Origin: Sulfurovum riftiae
GTDB taxonomy: Bacteria; Campylobacterota; Campylobacteria; Campylobacterales; Sulfurovaceae
NCBI RefSeq assembly: GCF_001595645.1
Contig: NZ_LNKT01000034.1
Location: 124,001-188,000 of the forward strand
DNA: 64,000 bases
Direction: 5' to 3'
Both the position numbers and the translations under genes were made by a program. Position 1 is the first letter of the stretch, and the number at the start of each line of letters is the position of its first letter. Positions 17,666 to 25,763 of this stretch are shown here, one piece after another. Under the pieces are notes generated by a model that saw only the letters and a program-made list of their open reading frames with translations, was not told the origin of the DNA and ran no database searches.

Positions 17666-19048
17666 ATGAAAAAAGTCATACTTTACAGTACCCTTGCACT
17701 CTTGTTTACCGGATGTGCACAAAATGTACCGACACATGATGATGCAGTCGCCACTATCAAAAACGGCAAAGAGAGCCCTCAAACCCGCTCACAGTTCACC
17801 GCACCGCATACCCAAGGTACCGTACGTGACAATTGGATCAAGACATTCCGTGACCGGAAACTTGACAGACTGGTCACAGAGGGCGAGAAGAACAACCCCA
17901 ACCTCAAAGTAGCGGCTGCACGGGTCGAGCGTGCCATTGCACTGACCAACCTTACTTCTGCAGGCCTGATGCCGACCATCGATATGGGCGGTTTCTACCA
18001 CCAGAACAACGATAGCGGGTCCAGAGAGATCAGCTGGGGCGGATTCGCTGTAAGCTGGGAACCTGATGTCTGGGGACGCGTCAGCAACCTTGTTGCAGCA
18101 GACAAAGCCTTCACGCGTTCACAGATGGCTGACCTCGAATATGCCAGGCAGTCACTGGCTGCACAGATCGCCATTGACTGGTTCAACCTCAATGCAAACA
18201 GCCGTATCTATGAGTTCAACAAAGAGATCGTGAAGATACAGAAAAAGGGGCTCTTTATTCTGACAAAACGTGAAGAGATCGGTAAAGGGAACAAACGCGA
18301 TGTCCACCTCTCGAATGCCCTGCTTGCCTCGGCACAGGATTCTGCACGCGCAGCACTCGATGCCAAAGAGCGTTCCCAAAGAGCACTCGAAGTACTCATA
18401 GGCCGTTACCCCGCAGCGAAGATTGACCCTGCAAAACTGACACGCAGTCTGCCTAAAATACCTTCAGGCCTGCCTGCCCAGATACTTGAAAGACGGCCGG
18501 ACCTCATCGCTGCGCAGGAACGTGTCGCTGCTGCCTTCTATCAGGAAAAGTCGGCAAAACTGCTGAAGATGCCCAATGTACGTCTAAAGCTGGGCATAGG
18601 ACCGAACAGTATCAATGATGCCATTACGTCACTTACTGCCGGCCTCTTCGCACCGCTCTACACCGGTGGTGCCATCGAAGCACAGGTCGCCACTGCAACA
18701 GCCGAGCAGAAAGAGGCGATCGCTGCCTATGCAGATACAGCTTTGCGTGCCCTGCAGGAGGTAGAGAATGGACTGGCTTCCGAAAAGCACCTTGCTGCGA
18801 GATACACCTATGTCAGTACCATGGTCAAAGAGTATAAGACAGCGTATGACATGACTATCGAGAAGTACCGTGTCGGTGAAAGTAACATCCTCGATATCCT
18901 GATCATCCAGGGAAAATGGATCAAAGCAGAGATCATCAGAATGACCATTGCCAAACAGCGTCTGATCAACCGTGTCAAACTGCACCTTGCACTGGGTGGC
19001 AGCTTCAATGCACACCGGGCCGATCTTCGTCCCAAAGCAAAGGAGTAG
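17666..19048 (+). CDS. Outer-membrane efflux lipoprotein (NodT/TolC family)
   Basis: A 460-residue outer membrane factor. The N-terminus has a lipoprotein signal with lipobox LFTGC (Cys18 or nearby). Two OEP repeats follow, each with long helices: NNPNLKVAAARVERAIA near residue 75 in the first and LPAQILERRPDLIAAQERV near residue 275 in the second, typical of NodT proteins. It should form the trimeric channel partner of the HlyD-type adaptor encoded 14 bases upstream. Substrate is unknown. Confidence 0.93.
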   Translation: MKKVILYSTLALLFTGCAQNVPTHDDAVATIKNGKESPQTRSQFTAPHTQGTVRDNWIKTFRDRKLDRLVTEGEKNNPNLKVAAARVERAIALTNLTSAGLMPTIDMGGFYHQNNDSGSREISWGGFAVSWEPDVWGRVSNLVAADKAFTRSQMADLEYARQSLAAQIAIDWFNLNANSRIYEFNKEIVKIQKKGLFILTKREEIGKGNKRDVHLSNALLASAQDSARAALDAKERSQRALEVLIGRYPAAKIDPAKLTRSLPKIPSGLPAQILERRPDLIAAQERVAAAFYQEKSAKLLKMPNVRLKLGIGPNSINDAITSLTAGLFAPLYTGGAIEAQVATATAEQKEAIAAYADTALRALQEVENGLASEKHLAARYTYVSTMVKEYKTAYDMTIEKYRVGESNILDILIIQGKWIKAEIIRMTIAKQRLINRVKLHLALGGSFNAHRADLRPKAKE

Positions 19049-19051
19049 TGA

Positions 19052-20269
19052 ATGCATGAGCATCTCATCATTCTGGGAATAGCTCTGGTCATACTCGGCT
19101 ATGGTCTCTTTTCAAGACTGCTTGGGAAATACAATATTTCAGGTCCCATGGTATTCACTATGGTTGGGATCCTTCTTTCTCCTCTGGTCATGGGTGGTGA
19201 ACCAATCAAGGTCAATGGAGATGTTGTACAGATCACTGCCGAGATCACTCTGATACTTGTACTTTTTGGCGACTCTTCAGCCCTTAATCTCACACAGCTC
19301 AAAAAACACTGGAGACTCCCGTTCCGACTGCTTTTTGTCGCCATGCCCATCACTATTGTCATTGCTACCCTGACAGGTATCTATTTCTTCCCGAACGAAT
19401 CTCTGCTCTATGTTTTGCTGCTTGCTCTCATTCTCGCACCTACCGATGCCGCATTGGGGAAAATAGTCGTCAGTGATGAACGTATTCCAAAGGTCGTACG
19501 CAATACCATCAATGTTGAAAGCGGGCTCAATGATGGTGTGGTCTTCCCTGTCCTGCTTACCGTTCTTGCAATGATCGTATCCAACAGTGACACGGCACAA
19601 AGCGGATGGATGACCTATATCGCACAGCAAGTGATCATCGGTGCAGTCGCCGGCGGTTTTGCCGGATGGGCAGGGGCAAATATGATGATGAAGGCCGTCA
19701 AACGAGGGTGGATGGAGGAGCAGTACAGTAATCTTGCTCCTGTTGCATTGGCCATCTTCTCTTTCTACTTTGCCGAACATTTCGGAGGGAATGGCTATAT
19801 CTCCGCCTTCTTCTCCGGCCTCTTTCTGGGAAATACCAGTGAGTATCTTAGAGAACGTGTCGAGAATTTCGTTGAGAGTGAAGGGGAACTTCTTGTCATG
19901 ATATCTTTCCTCATCTTCGGCCTTGTCTTCATCCCTATTACCATCGAGTACTGGAGTCTAAAAGCATTGGGTTTTGCCATTCTCAGTCTTACCGTACTGC
20001 GAATGATCCCTGTTATCATCGGTTTCGGCTTTTTCAAAATCGATCTAAGCACCCGGCTTTTTTACGGCTGGTTCGGCCCGAGAGGTATCGCTTCCATCCT
20101 CTATATTCTCGTTGCAGTAGGACACATAGGAGGGATCCAGGGACATGAAGAGATCTTTGCGGTAGCTTCACTGACTATTTTTCTCAGTATCTTCCTGCAC
20201 GGCTTCAGTGCGCAGCCGCTCGCTATCGCTTACTCCAAAACACATCCGGCCGACAAAGAAGAGAGCTAA
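19052..20269 (+). CDS. CPA1-type cation/proton antiporter
   Basis: A 405-residue polytopic protein with about 11-12 hydrophobic segments. NhaP/CPA1 motifs are visible: LALILAPTDAALGKIVV (the TDA transport site), NVESGLNDGVVFPVLL (the ESGLND motif), and GWFGPRGIASILYILV near the C-terminus. It exchanges Na+ or K+ for H+ across the inner membrane. It starts 3 bases after the outer membrane factor gene, so it is the last gene of the DUF3302-HlyD-OMF operon. The stop codon lies 5 bases from the convergent RelA/SpoT-like gene. Confidence 0.9.
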   Translation: MHEHLIILGIALVILGYGLFSRLLGKYNISGPMVFTMVGILLSPLVMGGEPIKVNGDVVQITAEITLILVLFGDSSALNLTQLKKHWRLPFRLLFVAMPITIVIATLTGIYFFPNESLLYVLLLALILAPTDAALGKIVVSDERIPKVVRNTINVESGLNDGVVFPVLLTVLAMIVSNSDTAQSGWMTYIAQQVIIGAVAGGFAGWAGANMMMKAVKRGWMEEQYSNLAPVALAIFSFYFAEHFGGNGYISAFFSGLFLGNTSEYLRERVENFVESEGELLVMISFLIFGLVFIPITIEYWSLKALGFAILSLTVLRMIPVIIGFGFFKIDLSTRLFYGWFGPRGIASILYILVAVGHIGGIQGHEEIFAVASLTIFLSIFLHGFSAQPLAIAYSKTHPADKEES

Positions 20270-20274
20270 AAGGG

Positions 20275-22386
20275 CTATATTTCTATATTTTGGCTGAAGT
20301 GGTCCATCTGAAAACGGGTACCTGTTAACTGTTCGAAACGGTATTTTGCCCGCAGAAAAGTAAAGCGGGGTTCATTTCTATATATCTGAAAGAGCTGTCG
20401 TATCATATTCTTACGGTGGAACTCCTCAAAGTAGCGGCGGCGGACTTCAGGCATGGTACGCGCTTCCCTCTCCTTTTTACAGTCTGAAAGACTCTCACAG
20501 CCATCCACAGCCAGAAACTTATACGCTGCCAGTTCATAGAAGAAAAGGTCGCTCGTTTTAATCTTGTCGTAGGAGGAGTAGCGGATGATCTGTTTGAGCG
20601 CATCAAGCGGCAGAATAAAGCCATGCCACAGAAGCGTAGTATAGAACTTCACCACATAGCCCACATTCTTGATCTTGTTGTTCTCCAGAAGCGTCCTGAA
20701 GTGTGTCAGCAGTTCAGGGGTGATGTAGCGTTCTCTAAAACGTGCCACCTCTTTACCGATGTGCGCATGTTCCTGAGGTGATTCATTCACCAAAAGCTCC
20801 CACTCCCGTGCCAGCACATCGGTACGGTGAATGATCTTTAGAAAAGCGGCACCGTCTGCTTTAATCTCATGCAGCTCTTCGGGTGTCAGTTCGTTCATCT
20901 GCTCCAGCACATCTTTGAAAAGCTTCAAATTGCTCTCATAACTCACTAAAGTACGCTCTTCATCACTCATGACCCCTTCGCCCGTATGAATGAGCCCCAA
21001 GCCGTACTGCTGTGCCATCTGCTGGTAGCGCAGAATGGCAATGATAGTAAGCAGATTGGACTTGTAGATGGTCTCATCAGCTTTGAGCTTCTCATAGATG
21101 GCCAGATATTTCTTAAGCGCAACCGATACGAAATGGTAAATATCGACACTGTTAAAATAATCTCTGTGATTTGCAAGTCCATAGCGTACAAAGGCACTTT
21201 GCATCAAAAAAAGTACTTCCAGTGTCGGATGTTCCTGCGATGCGGCAACTTCTTCCAATTCCTCTGCCAGTAAATTGGACTGCGCCACATAATCGCTTCT
21301 TGAGATCTCGTGGCTCTTGAGCACCTCTTCAAGCTCCTCACTGCGTTTGATGTAATCAAGGTATATCTGATACGCCCTGTCGTCCAGACGCTCCAGTACA
21401 CTTTTGACAAAAGTATAGCCGTGTCGGTAACCCACATCGAAACGGGACTGCTCCGTATCGACCTGAAGCCTTTCGAACTGTGCTTCAAGATTTTTCATAG
21501 TGTCAGACAGCAGACTCCACTGCGCGGCGATCTTCTCGCTGCGCCCTACACCCTTGGCCTGGATATTGTAACTGTTGCGGTGCTCCATACTTGACCAGAG
21601 ATTTTCAAACCGGGTATGCAGCTGTAACTCCACATTGAACAACATTCTGAAACGGTTCAAAACTGTTATATCATCCATATTCGGATCAAAAGATTCCGGT
21701 AAAGATCGGTTGCTTTTTTGAAAACGCTTATCGAACCTCGGATTGAAAGTGGTATGGTCACAATGCAATCCTTTGTATCCGCTCTTACGCTTCACGGTAT
21801 AAAAACCGTAGAGAAGATGGTCATCCGTTCGGTGCTCATAGTCAAAAAAACTGTAAAGCGCCCGTGCGACCCATTCACGCTCATATGGGCTTGAACAGAT
21901 GAACTGCATCCCTATCAGGTCATGCAGGGCACCGTTTTTCAAAAATGTCTCTTTGGGATTTTCCAGTATCTCTGGGTTTTTGGCACCCAGTTTGATGAGT
22001 TTTTTGATAACACTATCGGTGTATTTATAGCGTATTTTGATCGTAGTCACCCCTGAGCAGTGTAGTACAGCGATCTCCTTGTTCTTTGGCGACTGTTCCT
22101 TGAGCATTTGAAAATAACCTATCAAACTCTCGGTAAAACGCGGCAGCAACCCTTTGGGTGTAACTGCACCTTTGCTTTGTATCACCTCTTCATCGATGCC
22201 CACAAGATCGTAATAGACCTGCATACACTGCATAACCCTGTTCTCAAATCCCTTAATATCCTCTTTTATGATCTTCTCGGAGATATGCTGCTCCTGCATG
22301 CTCTGTCGAATAAACGGACGAAGAGCTTCAAGTGGTCTGTATATAGGATCGGGTGTAAAGTTGAATACTTCGATATATGAGTGCAT
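20275..22386 (-). CDS. RelA/SpoT-synthetase-like protein with long uncharacterised C-terminal region
   Basis: A 703-residue protein. About residues 110-275 look like a RelA/SpoT nucleotidyltransferase domain. HDLIGMQFI carries the metal-site Asp (about D156) but has Gln where Arg is usual. KSGYKGLHCDHTTF matches the Y-x-SLH substrate loop. VELQLHT and SSMEHRNSYN match the EIQIRT...AExxH..Y block, keeping the catalytic Glu (about E253) and changing Arg to His. There is no HD hydrolase, TGS or ACT domain. The remaining about 400 residues are helical and unrecognised. It may make (p)ppGpp or a related nucleotide, or act as a toxin-like transferase. Start ATG 22386 has GAGGA five bases upstream; an upstream TTG would add four residues. 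Confidence 0.8.
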   Translation of the reverse strand: MHSYIEVFNFTPDPIYRPLEALRPFIRQSMQEQHISEKIIKEDIKGFENRVMQCMQVYYDLVGIDEEVIQSKGAVTPKGLLPRFTESLIGYFQMLKEQSPKNKEIAVLHCSGVTTIKIRYKYTDSVIKKLIKLGAKNPEILENPKETFLKNGALHDLIGMQFICSSPYEREWVARALYSFFDYEHRTDDHLLYGFYTVKRKSGYKGLHCDHTTFNPRFDKRFQKSNRSLPESFDPNMDDITVLNRFRMLFNVELQLHTRFENLWSSMEHRNSYNIQAKGVGRSEKIAAQWSLLSDTMKNLEAQFERLQVDTEQSRFDVGYRHGYTFVKSVLERLDDRAYQIYLDYIKRSEELEEVLKSHEISRSDYVAQSNLLAEELEEVAASQEHPTLEVLFLMQSAFVRYGLANHRDYFNSVDIYHFVSVALKKYLAIYEKLKADETIYKSNLLTIIAILRYQQMAQQYGLGLIHTGEGVMSDEERTLVSYESNLKLFKDVLEQMNELTPEELHEIKADGAAFLKIIHRTDVLAREWELLVNESPQEHAHIGKEVARFRERYITPELLTHFRTLLENNKIKNVGYVVKFYTTLLWHGFILPLDALKQIIRYSSYDKIKTSDLFFYELAAYKFLAVDGCESLSDCKKEREARTMPEVRRRYFEEFHRKNMIRQLFQIYRNEPRFTFLRAKYRFEQLTGTRFQMDHFSQNIEI

Positions 22387-22414
22387 GGGTATCCTCAAAA
22401 AAAACTGTGTTCAT

Positions 22415-22420
22415 ATTATA
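22415..22420 (-). promoter_or_regulatory. -10 box for the RelA/SpoT-like gene
   Basis: TATAAT on the minus strand (in GGTATAATATG), 29 bases upstream of the start codon at 22386. The opposite strand has a weaker TAGAAT at 22446-22451 that could serve pta. Confidence 0.5.
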
Positions 22421-22479
22421 CCTTTTGATTTCCATAGTTTTATGATAGAATTATTTATCTATCGTAACAAAGGGGCATC

Positions 22480-24576
22480 ATGCACCATCAAAGTATCTAC
22501 ATTGCCTCCTCCGAATCGCAGTCGGGTACGCTTATCATCTCTATAGGCTTCATGGAAATGCTGAAAGGACGGTACAAGAACGTTGCTTTTTTCCGGCCGG
22601 TCGTCCCTGACAAAAGAGAGGAAGAGACACACATCCCCTTCATGCTCGAACATTTCGACCTGAAGATCCCCTATGATTCCTGTGTCGGATTCACCGAATC
22701 GGAAGTCATACAGGCATTTGCAGATAACAGGGAAGAAACACTGATCGAAGCGCTTATTGCCAAGGTGGATTATCTTCAGCAACATTATGATTTTATCCTC
22801 ATTGACGGTTACCCGCGTAACAGGTTTGCTGCGACATTCGATTTTGACATCAACCTGAAAATCGCCAAAAACCTTGGCACGGTCTTCTGCCCGGTACTCA
22901 ATGCCAAAGACAAGGATGCCGACGAGATCAACAATGAGATACAGCTGCTCTCCGAAACGATCCTCTCCGAAGGATGCAGGGAGCTGGCCATCTTCGTGAA
23001 CCGCTGCGAGAGTGATATTGTCGAGAAAGTACAACAGGGACATCTTCATTTCGGTACACATCAGCAGGTCTATCTCCTGCCGGAGATCAGGGAGATCGAT
23101 ACGCCGACCCTCAGACAGATCGTCAAGGTTCTGGAGGCGAAGATCATACTCTGCGAAGACGAGCAGCTCAACCATCTGGTACGGAGCAGCAAGATCGCTG
23201 CCATGGGCGTTGCCAATTATCTTTCACGTATTGCCGAAGACCATCTCATCATCGTACCGGCGGACAGGAATGACATCATTCTGGCCTCGCACCTCTCCTA
23301 TGCAGCCAAGAATCACCCCAATATCGCCGGGCTCATCCTGAGCGGCGGCATCACACCCAGCGATACCATCATCGATCTTATCAAGGACTTCCCGCAGGCG
23401 CCTATTCCCATACTCTCCGTCAAGAGTGACAGTTACCAGACCGCCATTGCCGTAGAACAGGTCAAACCCAAGATCACTGCCGAAGATACACACAAGATCA
23501 TACTGATCAAAGCCCTGTTCGATACCCATATCGATAAAGAGAAACTTGCCCAACGCTTCAGGGAGAGCAAGAACAATATCATAACCCCTGTGATGTTCCA
23601 GTACCGTCTCTTTGAAAAAGCAAGAGCCCACAAAAAGACCATCGTTCTGCCTGAAAGCGAAGATGAACGCATCTTGAGGGCAGCCTCGGTCCTGCTGCAG
23701 AGAGATATCGTCAACATCATACTGCTGGGAGAGAAGGAAGAGATAGAACACCAGTGTGCACAGCTGAGACTTGACATCTCCAAAGCAAGTATCATCAACC
23801 CTTCCAAAAGTGATCTTCTTGAAACATTTACAGAGCAGTTCCATGCATTGAGAGAGGCAAAAGGGCTGACTCTTCCTGCAGCACGCGATGCCATGGTACA
23901 TGCCAACTACTTTGCCACCATGCTTTTGTATAACGGCATGGCTGACGGCATGGTTTCCGGTGCCTCCCATACAACAGCCGATACCATCCGTCCTGCTCTG
24001 CAGATCATCAAGACAAAACCGGGTATTTCCATCGTTTCAAGTGTCTTTTTCATGCTTCTTGAGACCAAAGTGCTCATTTACGGTGACTGTGCCGTCAACC
24101 TTGACCCTACGGCGGAAGAGCTGGCACATATTGCCATCTCCTCGGCAGATACGGCAGCAGCCTTCGGCATAGAACCCCGTGTCGCGCTCCTCTCCTACTC
24201 AACCGGAGATTCGGGAAGCGGGCCGGAGGTCGAAAAGGTCAGAGAGGCGACAAAAATGGCGCAGCAGTTACGTCCGGACCTTCTCATCGAAGGGCCCATC
24301 CAGTATGACGCCGCCATCGATATGAAAGTTGCCAAAAAGAAACTGCCGCACAGTAAAGTAGCCGGCCGCGCGACCGTCTTTGTCTTCCCGGATCTCAATA
24401 CAGGGAACAACACGTACAAAGCGGTACAGAGGTCGACCGGCGCCACAGCCATCGGGCCTATTCTGCAGGGACTCAAACTGCCTGTCAATGACCTCAGCCG
24501 CGGCTGTCTGGTCGATGATATCGTCAATACTGTTGCCATCACCGCCGTACAGGCACAACAGTTGGACCAAAGATGA
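22480..24576 (+). CDS. pta: Phosphate acetyltransferase, long form
   Basis: A 698-residue enzyme with three parts: an N-terminal P-loop-like domain (about 1-220; opens IYIASSESQSGTLIISIGF, lacking a canonical GKT), a DRTGG domain (about 225-335; includes VPADRNDIILA), and a C-terminal PTA_PTB catalytic domain (about 365-698; KTIVLPESEDERILRA, GMADGMVSGASHTTADT and FPDLNTGNNTYKAVQRSTGA). It interconverts acetyl-CoA and acetyl phosphate. The stop codon overlaps the start of ackA by 4 bases, so the pair is coupled. Confidence 0.97.
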   Translation: MHHQSIYIASSESQSGTLIISIGFMEMLKGRYKNVAFFRPVVPDKREEETHIPFMLEHFDLKIPYDSCVGFTESEVIQAFADNREETLIEALIAKVDYLQQHYDFILIDGYPRNRFAATFDFDINLKIAKNLGTVFCPVLNAKDKDADEINNEIQLLSETILSEGCRELAIFVNRCESDIVEKVQQGHLHFGTHQQVYLLPEIREIDTPTLRQIVKVLEAKIILCEDEQLNHLVRSSKIAAMGVANYLSRIAEDHLIIVPADRNDIILASHLSYAAKNHPNIAGLILSGGITPSDTIIDLIKDFPQAPIPILSVKSDSYQTAIAVEQVKPKITAEDTHKIILIKALFDTHIDKEKLAQRFRESKNNIITPVMFQYRLFEKARAHKKTIVLPESEDERILRAASVLLQRDIVNIILLGEKEEIEHQCAQLRLDISKASIINPSKSDLLETFTEQFHALREAKGLTLPAARDAMVHANYFATMLLYNGMADGMVSGASHTTADTIRPALQIIKTKPGISIVSSVFFMLLETKVLIYGDCAVNLDPTAEELAHIAISSADTAAAFGIEPRVALLSYSTGDSGSGPEVEKVREATKMAQQLRPDLLIEGPIQYDAAIDMKVAKKKLPHSKVAGRATVFVFPDLNTGNNTYKAVQRSTGATAIGPILQGLKLPVNDLSRGCLVDDIVNTVAITAVQAQQLDQR

Positions 24577-25763
24577 AGATACTTGTCCTCAATGCCGGCA
24601 GTTCCTCTCTAAAGTGTCAGCTTTTCTTCGATGAAACAAGTGTTGCCTCTGTGACGATCGAACGTATAGGGGAAGCAGAGAGCTATATGACTCTGAAAAC
24701 GGTCAGGGAACACTCTGAACAGACCATAACGATAAAAGACCATCATCATGCCATCAGAACACTTTTCGATCTGCTGCAAAACAGCAGGACCATCTCCGAT
24801 ATAGAGGAGCTGGATGGCATAGGCCATCGTGTGGTACATGGCGGTGCCTATTTTACCCGACCGACAAAGATCACTCCGGAGATCATCCGACGTATACGTT
24901 CTCTTATTCCTCTGGCACCTCTGCACAACCCTGCCAATCTTGAAGGTATAGAGATCATCGCCGAACACTACCCGACATTGACACAGATCGCTGTGTTCGA
25001 TACGGCATTCCACCAGACCATGCCTGAGATTGCCGCACGCTATCCTCTGCCGTACAGACTGTATGAAGAGGCTTCCGTACGCCGTTACGGATTTCATGGG
25101 ACCTCACATGCCTATGTTGCCAAAGAGGCCGCAAAACTACTAAAAAAACCACTTGGATCACTGAACCTGATCACTCTCCATCTTGGTAACGGTGCTTCTG
25201 CCACCGCCATAAGCAAAGGCCGGAGTATCGACACTTCCATGGGGATGACCCCGCTTGAAGGCCTCATGATGGGCACACGCTCCGGAGATATCGACCCTGC
25301 GATCATCCCCTACCTCATCCATACGCTGGATATCTCCATTGACGAAGTAGATACCCTGCTCAACAAGGAGAGCGGGCTCAAGGGTATATGCGGTACGAAT
25401 GAGATGCGTGAGATCATAACCTCTGCAGAGAGCGGAGATGAAAAAAGCCGGCTTGCGTTGGAGATGTATGTCTACCGTATCAGAAAATATATCGGTGCCT
25501 ACAGTGCAGTCCTTGGCTCTGTCGATGCCATTGTCTTTACAGGGGGCATTGGAGAACATGCTATGCTTATTCGTGAAATGGTATGTGAAGGTCTTGAAAA
25601 TACGTTTGGGATCTGTCTTGATAAAGAGAAGAATCTCTCTGTAGAAAATAATGAACGTGCTGTTCACAGCACGGAAAGCAAGGTTGCCCTGCTTGTCATC
25701 CCCACCAATGAAGAGCTGGAGATAGCAAGGCAGACCGAAACAGCCGTCAAAGCCTCGTTTTAG
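24573..25763 (+). CDS. ackA: Acetate kinase
   Basis: A 396-residue ASKHA kinase. Signatures are MKILVLNAGSSSLKCQLF, GHRVVHGG, HNPANLEGI, FDTAFHQTMP, YGFHGTSHAYV, LHLGNGASATAI, and a C-terminal FTGGIGEHA. It interconverts acetyl phosphate plus ADP with acetate plus ATP. It overlaps pta by 4 bases and its own 3' end overlaps the convergent bamA by 4 bases. With Pta it gives acetate activation or overflow and substrate-level ATP. Confidence 0.98.
   Translation: MKILVLNAGSSSLKCQLFFDETSVASVTIERIGEAESYMTLKTVREHSEQTITIKDHHHAIRTLFDLLQNSRTISDIEELDGIGHRVVHGGAYFTRPTKITPEIIRRIRSLIPLAPLHNPANLEGIEIIAEHYPTLTQIAVFDTAFHQTMPEIAARYPLPYRLYEEASVRRYGFHGTSHAYVAKEAAKLLKKPLGSLNLITLHLGNGASATAISKGRSIDTSMGMTPLEGLMMGTRSGDIDPAIIPYLIHTLDISIDEVDTLLNKESGLKGICGTNEMREIITSAESGDEKSRLALEMYVYRIRKYIGAYSAVLGSVDAIVFTGGIGEHAMLIREMVCEGLENTFGICLDKEKNLSVENNERAVHSTESKVALLVIPTNEELEIARQTETAVKASF

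Noticed and set aside
22480-23490. Separate DRTGG/CobQ-like gene fused to pta by error
   Set aside because: The long three-domain Pta is a normal family form; frame is continuous and ackA is coupled to its end.
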